DNA from: an uncultured Burkholderiales bacterium
GTDB lineage: Bacteria > Pseudomonadota > Gammaproteobacteria > Burkholderiales > Burkholderiaceae_C
Length of the DNA stretch: 14,339 nucleotides
NCBI GenBank assembly: GCA_903887655.1
Contig: CAISQQ010000423.1
Location: 1-14,339, forward strand
Direction: 5' to 3'
Part shown: positions 1 through 5,435 of the stretch, piece after piece
Layout: every line of letters starts with the position of its first letter
How positions within the stretch are numbered: position 1 is the first letter of the stretch
The notes under the pieces: generated by a model
What the model was told of the DNA's origin: nothing
Databases searched by the model: none
The model's input: only the letters and a program-made list of their open reading frames with translations
Made by a program: the position numbers and the translations under genes

Positions 1-157
1 CCAAGTTTATGTCTTGCCCAAGCACTTGGATGAGAAAGTGGCCCGTTTGCATTTGATGAAGGTCGGCGCCATGCTCACCGAACTCAGCGACATGCAAGCC
101 GCCTACATTGGGGTGGACAAAGCCGGTCCTTATAAGCCCGACACCTACCGCTATTGA
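1..157 (+). CDS. ahcY: Adenosylhomocysteinase, C-terminal fragment (5' end outside window)
   Basis: The window opens inside a frame beginning at base 2 that encodes 51 residues and stops with TGA at 155-157. The end of the protein reads ...LDEKVARLHL, a Leu/Met stretch, then GPYKPDTYRY, which is the highly conserved C-terminus of S-adenosyl-L-homocysteine hydrolase. In this family the terminal Lys and Tyr of KPDxYRY reach into the NAD site of the neighbouring subunit of the tetramer. The cytosolic enzyme splits S-adenosylhomocysteine into adenosine and homocysteine and so relieves product inhibition of methyltransferases. metF, the next gene on the same strand, supplies the methyl folate that remethylates homocysteine, so the pair makes metabolic sense. 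The catalytic and NAD-binding domains lie upstream of the window, as would any SAH riboswitch. Confidence 0.95.
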   Translation, partial: QVYVLPKHLDEKVARLHLMKVGAMLTELSDMQAAYIGVDKAGPYKPDTYRY

Positions 158-180
158 GCCTTGGTTGCGGTTCACCATGA

Positions 181-196
181 CCTCACCGCGGTGAGG
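181..196. repeat. 16-bp perfect palindrome downstream of ahcY
   Basis: CCTCACCGCGGTGAGG is identical to its reverse complement and begins 24 bases after the ahcY stop. With no loop spacing and no T run, it fits a dimeric protein-binding site better than an intrinsic terminator. The RNA could still fold with a small loop and protect the ahcY 3' end. Function unknown. Confidence 0.55.
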
Positions 197-420
197 GCGT
201 GGTGTGCCGGCCTTGTCGCCTGAGCGGCGTTCGTGAGGCGCGGCTGGGGCCCTCTCCCCTGCCTTTGGGGGTGGAGCATGGCGAACCCATCGACCTCAAT
301 GGATGCGTTGAAGGCGCTTACCGTGCATTTCAAGTGTTTTCAAGGCATTGACCCAAGGCCGCGCGGATGCTGCCGACCCAGGCGTTGGGCGCTCGTGCCT
401 TGGCGTTTTGCCCATCAGCC

Positions 421-490
421 GGTTTAGACCTCCCGTTTTAGACCTGCCGGTTCGGACCTGCCGTTTTAGACCTGCCGGTCTGGCCCCGCC
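421..490 (+). repeat. Five tandem 14-bp repeats upstream of metF
   Basis: Units lie at 421-434, 435-448, 449-462, 463-476 and 477-490. The best-conserved unit is GTTTTAGACCTGCC (units 2 and 4 are identical). Units 3 and 5 start GGT and diverge in the middle. Units 2+3 and 4+5 also form a 28-bp higher-order repeat with four mismatches. The array ends 49 bases before the metF ATG. It lacks spacers, so it is not a CRISPR array; it is a minisatellite-like tract that could vary in copy number or bind a protein repeatedly. Confidence 0.8.
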
Positions 491-539
491 AGTCAAGGAC
501 GGGCCCGATTTGTTGTGAATTTGACTTCCAAGCTTGCCC

Positions 540-1442
540 ATGACACCCAGCCCTTTGACCCCTCGCGCCCCCGCCTTCGAATCCTCCCGCGCTCTAGCGT
601 CTTCTTCGTTGGCGTTGAGCGTTGAGTTCTTTCCCCCCAAGACCCCCCAAGGTGTGGAGCGCTTGCGACAGGTTCGCCAAGAGCTCTACGCGCTGCAACC
701 AGAGTTTTGCTCGGTCACCTTTGGCGCTGGGGGGTCGACCCAAGAGGGCACCTTGCAGACCGTCCAAGAGATCATCAACGAGGGCCATGTGGGGGTGGCT
801 CACTATTCTTGTGTGGGGGCCACGGCCGCGAGTGCTCGCTCGCATTTGACGCGTTTGGCGGCCATGGGCGTGCACCGGCTGGTGGCCCTGAGGGGTGACT
901 TGCCCAGTGGCTTTGGATCGAGTGGCGAGTTCACCTATGCCAAAGATTTGGTGGCCTTTGTGGCACGTGAGTTTCCCGGGCAGTTTCACATCGAAGTGGC
1001 CGCTTACCCCGAGACCCACCCCCAAGCGCGCAGCTACCCCGCGGATTTGAAGGCCTTTGTCGCCAAAGTCAATGCCGGGGCCCATTCGGCCATCACCCAG
1101 TATTTTTTCAGTGCCCAGGCCTACCTGCGCTTTGTCGAGGATGTGAGGGCTCACTCTGTTGATATCCCCATTGTGCCGGGCCTCATGCCCATCACCAACT
1201 CGGCACAATTGCTGCGTTTTTCAGACGCGTGTGGCACCGAGGTGCCGAGGTGGATCCGCCAGCGCTTGGAGTCTTACGGTGACGACCAAGCCTCGATCAA
1301 GGCCTTTGGCCTGGAGGTGATGACGCGCCTTTGTGAAGAGTTGGTGCGTGGCGGCGTGCCAGGCATTCATTTCTACAGCCTCAACCACAGTGAAGCGATT
1401 TTGAGCATCAGCAAGAATTTGGGCTGGCTGCCAACGCCCTGA
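540..1442 (+). CDS. metF: 5,10-methylenetetrahydrofolate reductase
   Basis: This 300-residue protein matches MetF (E. coli 296 aa), the FAD-dependent TIM-barrel enzyme that reduces 5,10-methylene-THF to 5-methyl-THF for methionine synthesis. Visible family motifs are SVEFFPPKT near residues 27-35 with the catalytic Glu (residue 29), VTFGAGGSTQEGT (59-71), ALRGD (116-120, flavin-contacting Asp), AAYPETHPQA (154-163), QYFFS (187-191) and GIHFYSLN (275-282). The frame could start two codons earlier at TTG 534, but the ATG at 540 is the normal codon. Neither has a clear Shine-Dalgarno. The first 25 residues are Ala/Ser/Pro-rich and poorly conserved, so the start is the uncertain part. It lies downstream of ahcY, with which it shares the methyl cycle, and converges on rlmJ with only 8 bp between stops and no visible terminator. 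Confidence 0.95.
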   Translation: MTPSPLTPRAPAFESSRALASSSLALSVEFFPPKTPQGVERLRQVRQELYALQPEFCSVTFGAGGSTQEGTLQTVQEIINEGHVGVAHYSCVGATAASARSHLTRLAAMGVHRLVALRGDLPSGFGSSGEFTYAKDLVAFVAREFPGQFHIEVAAYPETHPQARSYPADLKAFVAKVNAGAHSAITQYFFSAQAYLRFVEDVRAHSVDIPIVPGLMPITNSAQLLRFSDACGTEVPRWIRQRLESYGDDQASIKAFGLEVMTRLCEELVRGGVPGIHFYSLNHSEAILSISKNLGWLPTP

Positions 1443-1450
1443 CCTGGGCC

Positions 1451-2356
1451 TTAGCCGCCCGAGTCGATGACGAAATTGGCGTGATCGTCTTGCCCCAAGC
1501 GCTCGAGCAGCTCGGGCATGGCCTCCTTGGCCAAAGCGCCCAAGGTGTAGGGGGGATTGATCACAAACAGCCCTGAGCCCGGTAAACCAGGTCGTTTTTG
1601 ACGCTCCATCACATCTTGGAGTTGGTCGGGGAGGGTGGTGAATTTGGACGATTTGACAATCAACGACAAGTGCAACCAAGGACGCCGGGCTTGTTGGGCC
1701 AGGGTTTTCAAGCGCTTGGGCAGATCGTGGGCGTGTGCTCTGGCGATGAGGGGGTACCAGACGACGTAGGTGCCCGTTTCAAAGCGGCGCAAACCATCTT
1801 GGATGCTCAGGGCCACTTTGGCGTAGTCGGATTTGATCTCGTAGCTCGGGTCCATCAGCACCAAGCCGCGCCGGCTCACGGGGGGGAGAAACTTTTTCAT
1901 GCCTTCAAACCCGTCTTCGCGCAAGACCGCCACTTGCCGAGCCGCGCGCAGTTGGGCCACGTGCTGCTCGAGCAGTCGCGTGTCGGTCGGATGCAACTCA
2001 AAGAGCTTCAAGCGATCGGTGGCATTCAAATAGTGCTGAATGATGAAGGGCGAGCCCGGGTAGAGGGTGGTTTTGGTGCCCGTGTTGAAGGCCTCGAGTG
2101 TTGCGACATAGTCTTTGAGCAAGGTGCTGCTCAAGGGCCGGGTGTCCTTTAAAAACTGCTCGATGCCCTCACCCGCTTCACCGCTCAAGGCCAAGGCCTG
2201 GCTGTCCAAGCGGTACAGACCCGCACCCGCATGGCTGTCGATGACGGTCAAGGGCACGGGTTTTTCCGTCATGTACTTGACAATGGAGATGAGCACACTG
2301 TGCTTCAAAACGTCGGCATGGTTGCCGGCATGGTAGGCGTGGCGATAACTGAACAT
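1451..2356 (-). CDS. rlmJ: 23S rRNA (adenine(2030)-N6)-methyltransferase RlmJ
   Basis: A 301-residue protein (E. coli RlmJ/YhiR 280 aa). The opening MFSYRHAYHAGNHADVLKH is the diagnostic N-terminus of the family, and TVIDSHAGAGLYRL (37-50) is the SAM-binding motif I loop. The catalytic N6-adenine MTase motif IV is DPSY at 169-172, where E. coli has DPPY; the flanking RRGLVLMDPSYEIKSDY is otherwise intact. INPPYTL (266-272) near the C-terminus matches a conserved family segment. RlmJ methylates A2030 of 23S rRNA before ribosome assembly is complete. The ATG at 2356 has no obvious Shine-Dalgarno. The gene is divergent from the ribosomal operon rplM-rpsI across 277 bp, and the two could share a control region. 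Product certain at family level; no truncation or frameshift. Confidence 0.94.
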   Translation of the reverse strand: MFSYRHAYHAGNHADVLKHSVLISIVKYMTEKPVPLTVIDSHAGAGLYRLDSQALALSGEAGEGIEQFLKDTRPLSSTLLKDYVATLEAFNTGTKTTLYPGSPFIIQHYLNATDRLKLFELHPTDTRLLEQHVAQLRAARQVAVLREDGFEGMKKFLPPVSRRGLVLMDPSYEIKSDYAKVALSIQDGLRRFETGTYVVWYPLIARAHAHDLPKRLKTLAQQARRPWLHLSLIVKSSKFTTLPDQLQDVMERQKRPGLPGSGLFVINPPYTLGALAKEAMPELLERLGQDDHANFVIDSGG

Positions 2357-2419
2357 AGGAGAAGGATGGTAACCGCTAAGTGGCGCTCAAAAGGTGTCGG
2401 AAAACAACGGTTTGTGTGT

Positions 2420-2445
2420 CCCTGAGCCTCGCCTTCAGGGCGAGG
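2420..2445. repeat. Overlapping alternative inverted repeats between rlmJ and rplM
   Basis: Two stems compete for the same bases. CCTCGCC (2427-2433) pairs with GGCGAGG (2439-2445), and CCCTGA (2420-2425) pairs with TCAGGG (2435-2440). There is no following T run on either strand. The element lies in the divergent rlmJ/rplM region upstream of the rplM promoter, and would be in the rlmJ 5' leader if that gene is transcribed from further out. Confidence 0.45.
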
Positions 2446-2477
2446 GGCGGGGAGAAGGGGGCGCTTCTTGGCAAAAG

Positions 2478-2507
2478 TTGTCCAAATGGGCGCAGTCATC
2501 GTATAAT
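2478..2507 (+). promoter_or_regulatory. Sigma-70-type promoter of rplM-rpsI
   Basis: A perfect -10 box TATAAT lies at 2502-2507, preceded by a partial -35 box TTGTCC at 2478-2483 with an 18-bp spacer. Transcription should begin near 2513-2515. The GC-rich stretch after the -10 (GGAGGGC) resembles the discriminator of growth-rate-controlled ribosomal promoters; that regulatory reading is inference. Confidence 0.75.
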
Positions 2508-2513
2508 GGAGGG

Positions 2514-2633
2514 CTCTGCAGCGTTCAGGTATCCCGCGGCGGAGTGCAACAATGTACCACCTAAGAGGTTCTCGTCAGAAGAACGCCGACCGTGGCAAAA
2601 GGATCCAACAAACCCAACTCTAGGAATAATTCC
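2514..2633 (+). promoter_or_regulatory. Structured 5' leader of rplM-rpsI mRNA, candidate L13-type autoregulatory leader
   Basis: The predicted 5' UTR is about 120 nt, long for a ribosomal operon. GCGTTC (2521-2526) is complementary to GAACGC (2581-2586) and can close a multibranch fold. Inside it GGTA (2528-2531) pairs with TACC (2555-2558), and ACCT (2559-2562) forms a tight hairpin with AGGT (2566-2569). A competing local hairpin GTTCT (2568-2572) / AGAAC (2580-2584) would break the outer stem, and CGGCG (2537-2541) can pair with CGCCG (2584-2588), masking the Shine-Dalgarno of the small upstream ORF. Such mutually exclusive pairings are what an autogenous r-protein leader would show. In E. 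coli L13 is reported to repress its own operon; a link here is inference. Confidence 0.45.
2552..2623 (+). CDS. Putative 23-residue leader peptide upstream of rplM
   Basis: ATG at 2552 opens a 23-codon frame ending in TAG at 2621-2623. It is preceded by GGAG (2541-2544) with a 7-base spacer, a better ribosome-binding site than several real genes in this window have. The peptide begins MYHLRGSRQK and is strongly basic (six Arg/Lys among residues 5-17). Its stop codon overlaps the rplM Shine-Dalgarno (AGGA 2622-2625), so a ribosome finishing here would sit on the rplM start region, the classical geometry for translational coupling or attenuation. I do not recognise the peptide. It may be a real leader peptide or a chance ORF inside a structured leader. 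Confidence 0.35.
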   Translation: MYHLRGSRQKNADRGKRIQQTQL

Positions 2634-3071
2634 ATGTCTACTTTCAGCGCAAAACCCGCTGACGTGGTGCACGAGTGGTTTGTGATTGACGCCACCGATT
2701 TGGTGCTCGGACGTGTTGCCAGCGAAGCTGCACTCCGTTTACGCGGCAAACACAAGGCCATTTATACGCCTCACGTCGATACCGGCGACTTCATTGTCGT
2801 CATCAACGCCGCCAAATTGCGTGTCACAGGCAACAAAGCCTTGGACAAGATGTATTACCGTCACTCGGGTTACCCGGGCGGCATTTACTCCACCAATTTC
2901 CGCGACATGCAAGCCAAGCACCCCGGTCGTGCGCTTGAGAAAGCCATCAAAGGCATGTTGCCCAAAGGTCCTTTGGGCTACGCCATGATCAAAAAACTCA
3001 AGGTCTATGGGGGCGCCGAGCATCCCCACAGTGCTCAGCAACCCAAAGCGCTAACCCTCAAAGGAGCTTGA
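2634..3071 (+). CDS. rplM: 50S ribosomal protein L13
   Basis: 145 residues (E. coli 142). Family hallmarks include WFVIDATDLVLGRVAS near the N-terminus, the LRGKHKAIYTPHVDTGDF segment, VTGNKALDKMYYRHSGYPGG in the middle and MLPKGPLGYAMIKKLKVYGG followed by HPHSAQQP at the end. L13 binds 23S rRNA early in assembly of the large subunit. The start at 2634 is chosen because AGGA (2622-2625) sits 8 bases upstream. An in-frame GTG at 2592 would add 14 residues unlike any L13. The gene is first in an operon with rpsI, whose start lies one base after the rplM stop, so coupled translation is likely. It is served by the TATAAT promoter at 2502-2507 and the long leader. Confidence 0.97.
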   Translation: MSTFSAKPADVVHEWFVIDATDLVLGRVASEAALRLRGKHKAIYTPHVDTGDFIVVINAAKLRVTGNKALDKMYYRHSGYPGGIYSTNFRDMQAKHPGRALEKAIKGMLPKGPLGYAMIKKLKVYGGAEHPHSAQQPKALTLKGA

Positions 3072-3072
3072 C

Positions 3073-3465
3073 ATGATTGGTGAATGGAACAATGGCACGG
3101 GACGCCGCAAGTCCTCTGTCGCTCGGGTTTTTCTAAAAAAAGGATCCGGCAAAATCACGATCAATGGCAAAGACATCGCTGAGTACTTCGGCCGTCAAAC
3201 CTCCATCATGATCTCCAAGCAACCCTTGGTCTTGACCCAACATGTGGACAATTTTGACATCCAAGTCAATCTCCACGGTGGTGGCGAGTCGGGCCAAGCC
3301 GGTGCGGTGCGTCACGGCATCACCCGTGCTTTGATTGACTACGATGCGTCCTTGAAGCCGGTGCTGTCTGCTGCCGGTTACGTCACCCGCGATGCGCGTG
3401 AAGTCGAGCGTAAGAAAGTCGGCCTGCACGGCGCTCGTCGCAGGAAGCAGTTCTCCAAACGTTGA
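3073..3465 (+). CDS. rpsI: 30S ribosomal protein S9
   Basis: 130 residues, the usual length. The start MIGEWNNGTGRRKSSVARVFLKKG and the internal GGGESGQAGAVRHGITRAL are S9 signatures, and the basic tail RRRKQFSKR ends in the invariant Ser-Lys-Arg that reaches the P-site tRNA anticodon in the ribosome. The Shine-Dalgarno AAGGAG lies within the last codons of rplM, and one base separates the rplM stop from this ATG, so the two proteins are made from one mRNA in a coupled way. An intrinsic terminator follows within 75 bases. The neighbouring order with erpA, anmK and an M23 peptidase is the one I remember from Burkholderiales. Confidence 0.97.
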   Translation: MIGEWNNGTGRRKSSVARVFLKKGSGKITINGKDIAEYFGRQTSIMISKQPLVLTQHVDNFDIQVNLHGGGESGQAGAVRHGITRALIDYDASLKPVLSAAGYVTRDAREVERKKVGLHGARRRKQFSKR

Positions 3466-3471
3466 TCCCGG

Positions 3472-3487
3472 GCGCCCTTTGGGGCGC
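3472..3487 (+). terminator. GC-rich hairpin just after rpsI
   Basis: GCGCCC (3472-3477) pairs with GGGCGC (3482-3487) around a 4-base loop. It has no T tract of its own and lies 6 bases after the rpsI stop. It probably aids termination or protects the mRNA 3' end ahead of the stronger terminator downstream. Confidence 0.5.
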
Positions 3488-3501
3488 ATTGGATTGCCTG
3501 G

Positions 3502-3536
3502 TGCCAATCCCCTTTGTGGGGCTTGGCATTTTTTTT
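3502..3536 (+). terminator. Intrinsic terminator of the rplM-rpsI operon
   Basis: TGCCAA (3502-3507) pairs with TTGGCA (3523-3528) and the inner CCCC (3509-3512) pairs with GGGG (3518-3521), with one mismatch between the stems and a 5-base loop. Eight T residues follow directly (3529-3536). This is a textbook Rho-independent terminator. Confidence 0.9.
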
Positions 3537-3539
3537 GGG

Positions 3540-3654
3540 GGGCCTGGGCCGAGCTCGGCGCTGCAGGCCCAAACCCGGGCGGCAGCCTCTAAGCCCCTAC
3601 CACTGCCATGGTTTTAGGGGGAAATCCCCACACAATGTCAGCGCTAAAAACCAT
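3540..3654. repeat. Cluster of nested inverted repeats upstream of erpA
   Basis: GGGCCT (3540-3545) is matched by AGGCCC (3565-3570), enclosing a perfect 12-bp palindrome GCCGAGCTCGGC (3548-3559). Further on, ATGGTTTT (3608-3615) is matched by AAAACCAT (3647-3654), with an inner GGGGA/TCCCC pair near 3617-3630. The block lies between the rpsI terminator and the likely erpA promoter. It could hold operator sites or simply be terminator debris; function unassigned. Confidence 0.4.
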
Positions 3655-3693
3655 TCGAGCGGTGTTGTTGGCCATAATTTGTTAGGATGGCGT

Positions 3694-3721
3694 CTGACAA
3701 GGTATTTATTGTGAATAGACT
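3694..3721 (+). promoter_or_regulatory. Candidate erpA promoter
   Basis: CTGACA (3694-3699, five of six to the -35 consensus) and TAGACT (3716-3721, four of six to the -10) are separated by 16 bp and lie just upstream of erpA. An alternative pair, TTGTTA (3679-3684) and TATTTA (3703-3708) with 18 bp between, is weaker. I could not identify a convincing IscR site. Confidence 0.3.
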
Positions 3722-3744
3722 TGAATTGACACGAAGGGGATGCC

Positions 3745-4110
3745 ATGAGCGCAGTTGCCGAGAACATTGAAACCACCATGCCCGAGCCGATTGTCTTTAC
3801 CGACAGCGCGGCGGCCAAAGTGGCCGATTTGATTGCAGAAGAAGGCAATCCTTCCTTGAAGTTGCGTGTGTTTGTCCAAGGCGGCGGCTGCTCAGGTTTC
3901 CAGTACGGCTTCACCTTTGATGAGATCACCAACGAAGACGACACCACCATGACGAAAAATGGCGTGTCCTTGTTGATCGACGCCATGAGCTACCAGTACC
4001 TCCTCGGTGCCGAGATCGATTACAAAGAAGATTTGCAAGGCGCTCAGTTCGTCATCAAAAATCCCAATGCCACCACCACCTGTGGCTGCGGCTCTTCGTT
4101 CTCGGTTTAG
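3745..4110 (+). CDS. erpA: Iron-sulfur cluster insertion protein ErpA (A-type carrier)
   Basis: 121 residues, typical for A-type Fe-S carriers. FTDSAAAKVADLIAEEGNP, then LKLRVFVQGGGCSGFQYGF, is the family core, and the three cluster-binding cysteines are C49 (GGGCSG), C113 and C115 (the terminal CGCG motif followed by SSFSV). ErpA receives Fe-S clusters from a scaffold and delivers them to apo-proteins; in E. coli it is needed for isoprenoid-synthesis enzymes. The first 12 residues are a variable extension. AAGGGG lies 6 to 8 bases before the ATG. The gene is preceded by its own candidate promoter after the rpsI terminator, so it is probably monocistronic, and it converges on anmK. Distinction from IscA/SufA rests on length, the C-terminus and the remembered betaproteobacterial context. 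Confidence 0.92.
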   Translation: MSAVAENIETTMPEPIVFTDSAAAKVADLIAEEGNPSLKLRVFVQGGGCSGFQYGFTFDEITNEDDTTMTKNGVSLLIDAMSYQYLLGAEIDYKEDLQGAQFVIKNPNATTTCGCGSSFSV

Positions 4111-4138
4111 TCCCCCGCTTCATCCTCGCGCTCACCTT

Positions 4139-4157
4139 GGCACCTTCGGTGTGCCCC
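4139..4157. terminator. Possible hairpin between convergent erpA and anmK
   Basis: GGCAC and GTGCC form a short stem around a loop containing TTCG in the 107-bp convergent spacer. There is no T run on either strand, so any terminator role is weak. Confidence 0.25.
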
Positions 4158-4217
4158 ACCCCCCCGTGGCTTGTGGTGGCCTGAGGTGGCCCGCCTCGTC
4201 GCTGAAGTGGTTGAGTT

Positions 4218-5429
4218 TTACGCTTTGACCAAAGCGCCCAATACCCGATGTCCCAGTGCACCCGTGACGCTGGGTGCATTGGCGCATTCCCCACGAACCC
4301 GTTGACAGGCCAGCCACGCAAAGGCCATGGCTTCAATCAAATGCACCCCCAAGCCCCATTGAGCCGAGGTGCTCACCTGCAGGTGTGCGAGCAGTGGGTC
4401 GGCTTGGCACAAGGCCGACAAGCGCTTCATGAGGGCTGTGTTGTTGGCGCCACCCCCGCAAACGATGAGGCTTTGCGCTGCCACACTGCGCTGTGACTGC
4501 GCACGCACAGCGTCCAGACTGGTGCGGGCGGTGAGTTCCATGAGGGTGGCTTGAACATCGCAGGCGCTCGGGCGCGGGGTGCGCGGATCTGCGCCAAAGC
4601 AGCTCTCGAGCTGCGCGTGCAGCCAGCCGCGGTGAAAGAGGTCGCGACCGGTGCTTTTGGGCGGGGGGCGATGGAAATAGGGCTCGGCCAGCAGATGGTC
4701 CAACAAGGCGTGGTGGATTTGGCCCTGGGCAGCCCAAAGGCCGTCGCGGTCAAACGGCAAGCCAGTGTGCTCCTCACACCAAGCGTCGAGCAGCACATTG
4801 GCCGGCCCACAATCAAAACCCACCACCACGCGCTCAGACCCCAAGGAGCGGGGTGGGAGCCAACTCAAGTTGCATATTCCTCCCCAATTGAGCACGGCCA
4901 CACTGGCCTCGTGCTGGGCGAACAAAGCGTCGTGAAACGCCGGAACCAGGGGGGCGCCTTGGCCTCGCGCGGCCACATCGCGGGCGCGAAAGTCGTAGGC
5001 CACATCGATGCCGGTGAGCTCGCACAGCAGCGCCGCGTTCAAGAGCTGGGTGGTGTAGCCCACTTCGCCGCCAAGAGCGGGTTGGTGACGCACCGTTTGG
5101 CCGTGCGCGCCCAAAGCCACGATGTCGCTGGCTGGGCGGCCTTGGTGCTTGAGCAAAGTGTTGACCGCTTGGGCGTAAAGGCGAGCGACTTCGTTGGCAG
5201 CGAGCGCGCTCACGTGCAATTCATTGGGGCCCGGGGTGTTGAGCTCGAGCAAGATGCGCTTGAGCTCGGGGGGGTAGGGCACATGGTGCTCGGCTTCGGG
5301 GGCAAAGCCCGCGCCGAGGTCGACCAAGACCGCATCCACGCCGTCCATCGATGTGCCCGACATCAAGCCTATGTACAAAGAGGGTGGGGTCGTGGACCGC
5401 ATGAGTGGGGCCGCTGATGTGGCGGCCAT
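4218..5429 (-). CDS. anmK: Anhydro-N-acetylmuramic acid kinase
   Basis: 403 residues (E. coli AnmK 369). The ATP-binding segment YIGLMSGTSMDGVDAVLVD (19-37) is diagnostic. Other conserved elements are GAHGQTVRH (107-115), FRARDVAARGQGAPLVPAFH (147-166), NWGGICNL (181-188), GFDCGPANVLLDAW (204-217), KSTGRDLF (258-265) and CGGGANN (324-330). The enzyme phosphorylates and opens the 1,6-anhydro ring of anhydro-MurNAc released by lytic transglycosylases, giving MurNAc-6-phosphate for cell-wall recycling. An in-frame ATG at residue 10 (5402) is an equally plausible start; neither has a clear Shine-Dalgarno. The start is 6 bp after the stop of the M23 peptidase, so the two are very likely one transcript linking peptidoglycan cleavage with turnover-product recycling. 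Confidence 0.94.
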   Translation of the reverse strand: MAATSAAPLMRSTTPPSLYIGLMSGTSMDGVDAVLVDLGAGFAPEAEHHVPYPPELKRILLELNTPGPNELHVSALAANEVARLYAQAVNTLLKHQGRPASDIVALGAHGQTVRHQPALGGEVGYTTQLLNAALLCELTGIDVAYDFRARDVAARGQGAPLVPAFHDALFAQHEASVAVLNWGGICNLSWLPPRSLGSERVVVGFDCGPANVLLDAWCEEHTGLPFDRDGLWAAQGQIHHALLDHLLAEPYFHRPPPKSTGRDLFHRGWLHAQLESCFGADPRTPRPSACDVQATLMELTARTSLDAVRAQSQRSVAAQSLIVCGGGANNTALMKRLSALCQADPLLAHLQVSTSAQWGLGVHLIEAMAFAWLACQRVRGECANAPSVTGALGHRVLGALVKA

Positions 5430-5435
5430 TGGGGC

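Larger units (their letters stand above)
158..539. other. Gene-free spacer between ahcY and metF
   Basis: About 380 bases with no convincing coding region. The short open frames here (for example 233-427 plus, 296-640 minus) give low-complexity translations with no recognisable domain, and the minus one is driven by the tandem repeats. The spacer holds a 16-bp palindrome (181-196), a possible hairpin at 252-276 (CTC plus CCCC pairing with GGGG plus GAG) and five 14-bp repeats (421-490). No intrinsic terminator with a T tract follows ahcY, and I see no confident promoter or Shine-Dalgarno for metF. In several Burkholderiales I recall a small holin-like membrane protein gene lying between ahcY and metF; it is absent here. 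Confidence 0.6.

Noticed and set aside
233..427. 64-codon ORF in the ahcY-metF spacer
   Set aside because: Trp/Arg/Pro-rich translation without a ribosome-binding site or hydrophobic pattern; not the missing holin-like protein.
421..490. CRISPR array
   Set aside because: Units are 14 bp and directly adjacent with no spacers, and no cas genes are present.
517..530. MetR-like box (TGAA...TTC) before metF
   Set aside because: TGAATTTGACTTCC has a 6-base gap and lacks the final A of the TGAA-N5-TTCA consensus, so it is too weak to call.
158..539. SAH or SAM riboswitch upstream of metF
   Set aside because: No segment matching the conserved cores that I know could be recognised by eye; an SAH riboswitch would normally precede ahcY, outside this window.
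4551..5417. 288-codon plus-strand frame opposite anmK
   Set aside because: Shadow of anmK, whose motifs are all intact on the minus strand.
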